Shown here: positions 62,621 to 64,000 of the stretch, one piece after another
Layout of the letters: each line of letters begins with the position of its first letter
Position numbering within the stretch: the stretch's first letter is position 1
Source: Anastatus disparis
Lineage: Eukaryota; Arthropoda; Insecta; Hymenoptera; Eupelmidae
DNA: 64,000 nt
Assembly (NCBI GenBank): GCA_017163975.1
Contig: JAFFSR010000229.1
Coordinates: forward strand, 11,178,001 to 11,242,000
Direction of reading: 5' to 3'
Made by a program: the position numbers and the translations under genes
Notes under the pieces: model-generated
Told to the model about the DNA's origin: nothing
Seen by the model: only the letters and a program-made list of their open reading frames with translations
The model's database searches: none

Positions 62621-64000
62621 TACACGATAATTATTAATTAAATTAAAAAATAAATATTTTTATTACGAAATAAGTTATGTATAAATTTGCATTCCAAAAT
62701 ATGCATATGTTGTTACTTTCATAAGTTTTCAGTTATGTAATGCATTTAAAAGTGGAAAATCAATACTTTCGTTGAATTTTCATGTATATATATAGTTTTA
62801 GAAAATATGCATAGCAAATAAATATTTTCTCGAAAGGTATTTCAAATATGAATTTCTTTATTGCAAAAGAAAATATACATTCAAAGCGTAATGTAGAAAT
62901 AATATAACTAAAAATAAAATTCATATAAAAATTTCTTTTACGTGAAGTTATTTATATCCGTTTTCCTTTATATATTTAATATAATAAAATAAATAATAAA
63001 ATTCCATTCGCTCGATATTATTGAATAGAGCGAAAAAGAAAAAGTATTCCATAGTAATTTTCTTCTAACAAAATTCGATAAACCGCACGCATAAACCATT
63101 ATCCTTGAAGCCTCCAATAGTCTTGCCGAAAATTACTAGCCACGATCTTAAGCCAAAGTGACAACTACGCCTTCTCTCATTCTGTACACCTCTTCTAGGA
63201 AGATCCGCTTTCGGTTCGCACGTAGTGGTTGACGGTATTATTAACCGAAGGTAGAACATATATACATATATATATGAACATGGTACAACTTCTTGATGGG
63301 ATTCCTGGTTAAGACAACCACCACTAGAGTAACGAACAAAGGGGAGGGATATATATATGTATGTATGTGCATAGTCGTTGTATGTTCCTTGATGATGTCA
63401 TATCAGGTTGTTCTAACATAAGAGAAGTATAAAGCTACTGCTTTTACTGCTGTTTAGCGTATGAGAAACCACAGTCTATCCCTCCTCTACCTTTCAACCT
63501 TACACTCTTCATTAGTCTCTTTTGGATATGCTTTTACTACTTGAAAAATAAGAATGTTGCGTCTGGTAAATGTCTGCACTGTGCGTACCTTCGGATCGAT
63601 AATGAAATTTAGAAATTTTAACAGATAATACACAGTCAAGTTTAACACGTGGAGAGGCAACATATGTTGGTATTCATAGTTCATTAATTAGTGCAATTTG
63701 CGGCTGGGTTATCATTAATTTAAGAGGAGTTAATGATACCTCGACTTTATTATGTACGATAATATGATGATCATGCTTATTTTTAGATATGAGTGTTGTT
63801 GATTGCTATATTGCTGTTTTTTGTTACCTTATCTAATTCAAGATTTATTAATATGTACCAAAAAAGTAATATTATACTTGTTTTTCGTCAGATTTTACCA
63901 AGTTAATAAATAATCCGACTTTGAAATCAAATTAACTCTTGGGTAGTTGGTCAATATATCAAAGTAAATATTGAAATCATTCATATTTAGTAAATTTGCA
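62621..64000. other. AT-rich non-coding DNA
   Basis: No gene recognised. A GC-richer patch at about 63080-63240 carries a 64-codon minus-strand frame of mixed composition with no recognisable domain. Confidence 0.6.

Overview
The window looks like a gene-poor or deeply intronic piece of an AT-rich animal nuclear genome, most likely an insect. I lean towards a hymenopteran-like genome, from general impression only. It is roughly two-thirds or more A+T. It holds very many (GA)n/(CT)n and A/T homopolymer tracts and alternating TATACGTATA stretches. It has no bacterial-style gene packing, operons or ribosome binding sites, and it carries tRNA-derived SINE retroposons with A-rich tails. No complete protein-coding gene could be recognised. 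Most long open frames are translations of purine or pyrimidine tracts (runs of K/R/E or L/F/S), several with non-ATG starts.

Five dispersed copies of one tRNA-derived SINE family can be defined base by base: 5857-6056, 8836-9034, 24475-24670 and 33240-33444 on the minus strand, and 18032-18236 on the plus strand. Each has a tRNA-like head with Pol III A and B boxes, a tRNA-unrelated body of about 110 bp that is conserved between copies, and an A-rich tail.

Four long near-palindromic elements are the second clear class: 5402-5519, 24313-24462, 32950-33120 and 51346-51481. Each has arms of roughly 47-71 bp and a short to moderate centre. The arms of different elements are unrelated, so they are not one family. 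Three of the four lie just beyond the A-tail side of a SINE. The fourth lies 60 bp from a 58-bp-period tandem repeat (51542-51684).

Region by region: 1-5.4 kb is AT-rich with one Asp-rich open stretch of higher GC (1207-1479). 5.4-9.0 kb holds the first palindrome, two SINEs and a candidate two-exon transcript (about 7898-8403). 9-18 kb is AT-rich with long purine and pyrimidine blocks. 18-24.7 kb has a SINE, a pyrimidine block, a (CG)n tract, an imperfect hairpin, a possible solo-LTR-like stretch (23722-24304), a palindrome and a SINE. 24.7-33.4 kb is mostly bare AT-rich DNA ending in a palindrome plus SINE. 33.4-48.6 kb is bare with microsatellites. Around 48.6-48.95 kb is a compact GC-rich island with a possible mini-exon. 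51.3-51.7 kb is a palindrome plus tandem repeat. 51.7-64 kb has microsatellites and purine/pyrimidine hairpins.

No system of cooperating genes is visible. The most defensible novelty is the SINE family, the unrelated palindromes and their placement relative to each other. The exon candidates are low-confidence.
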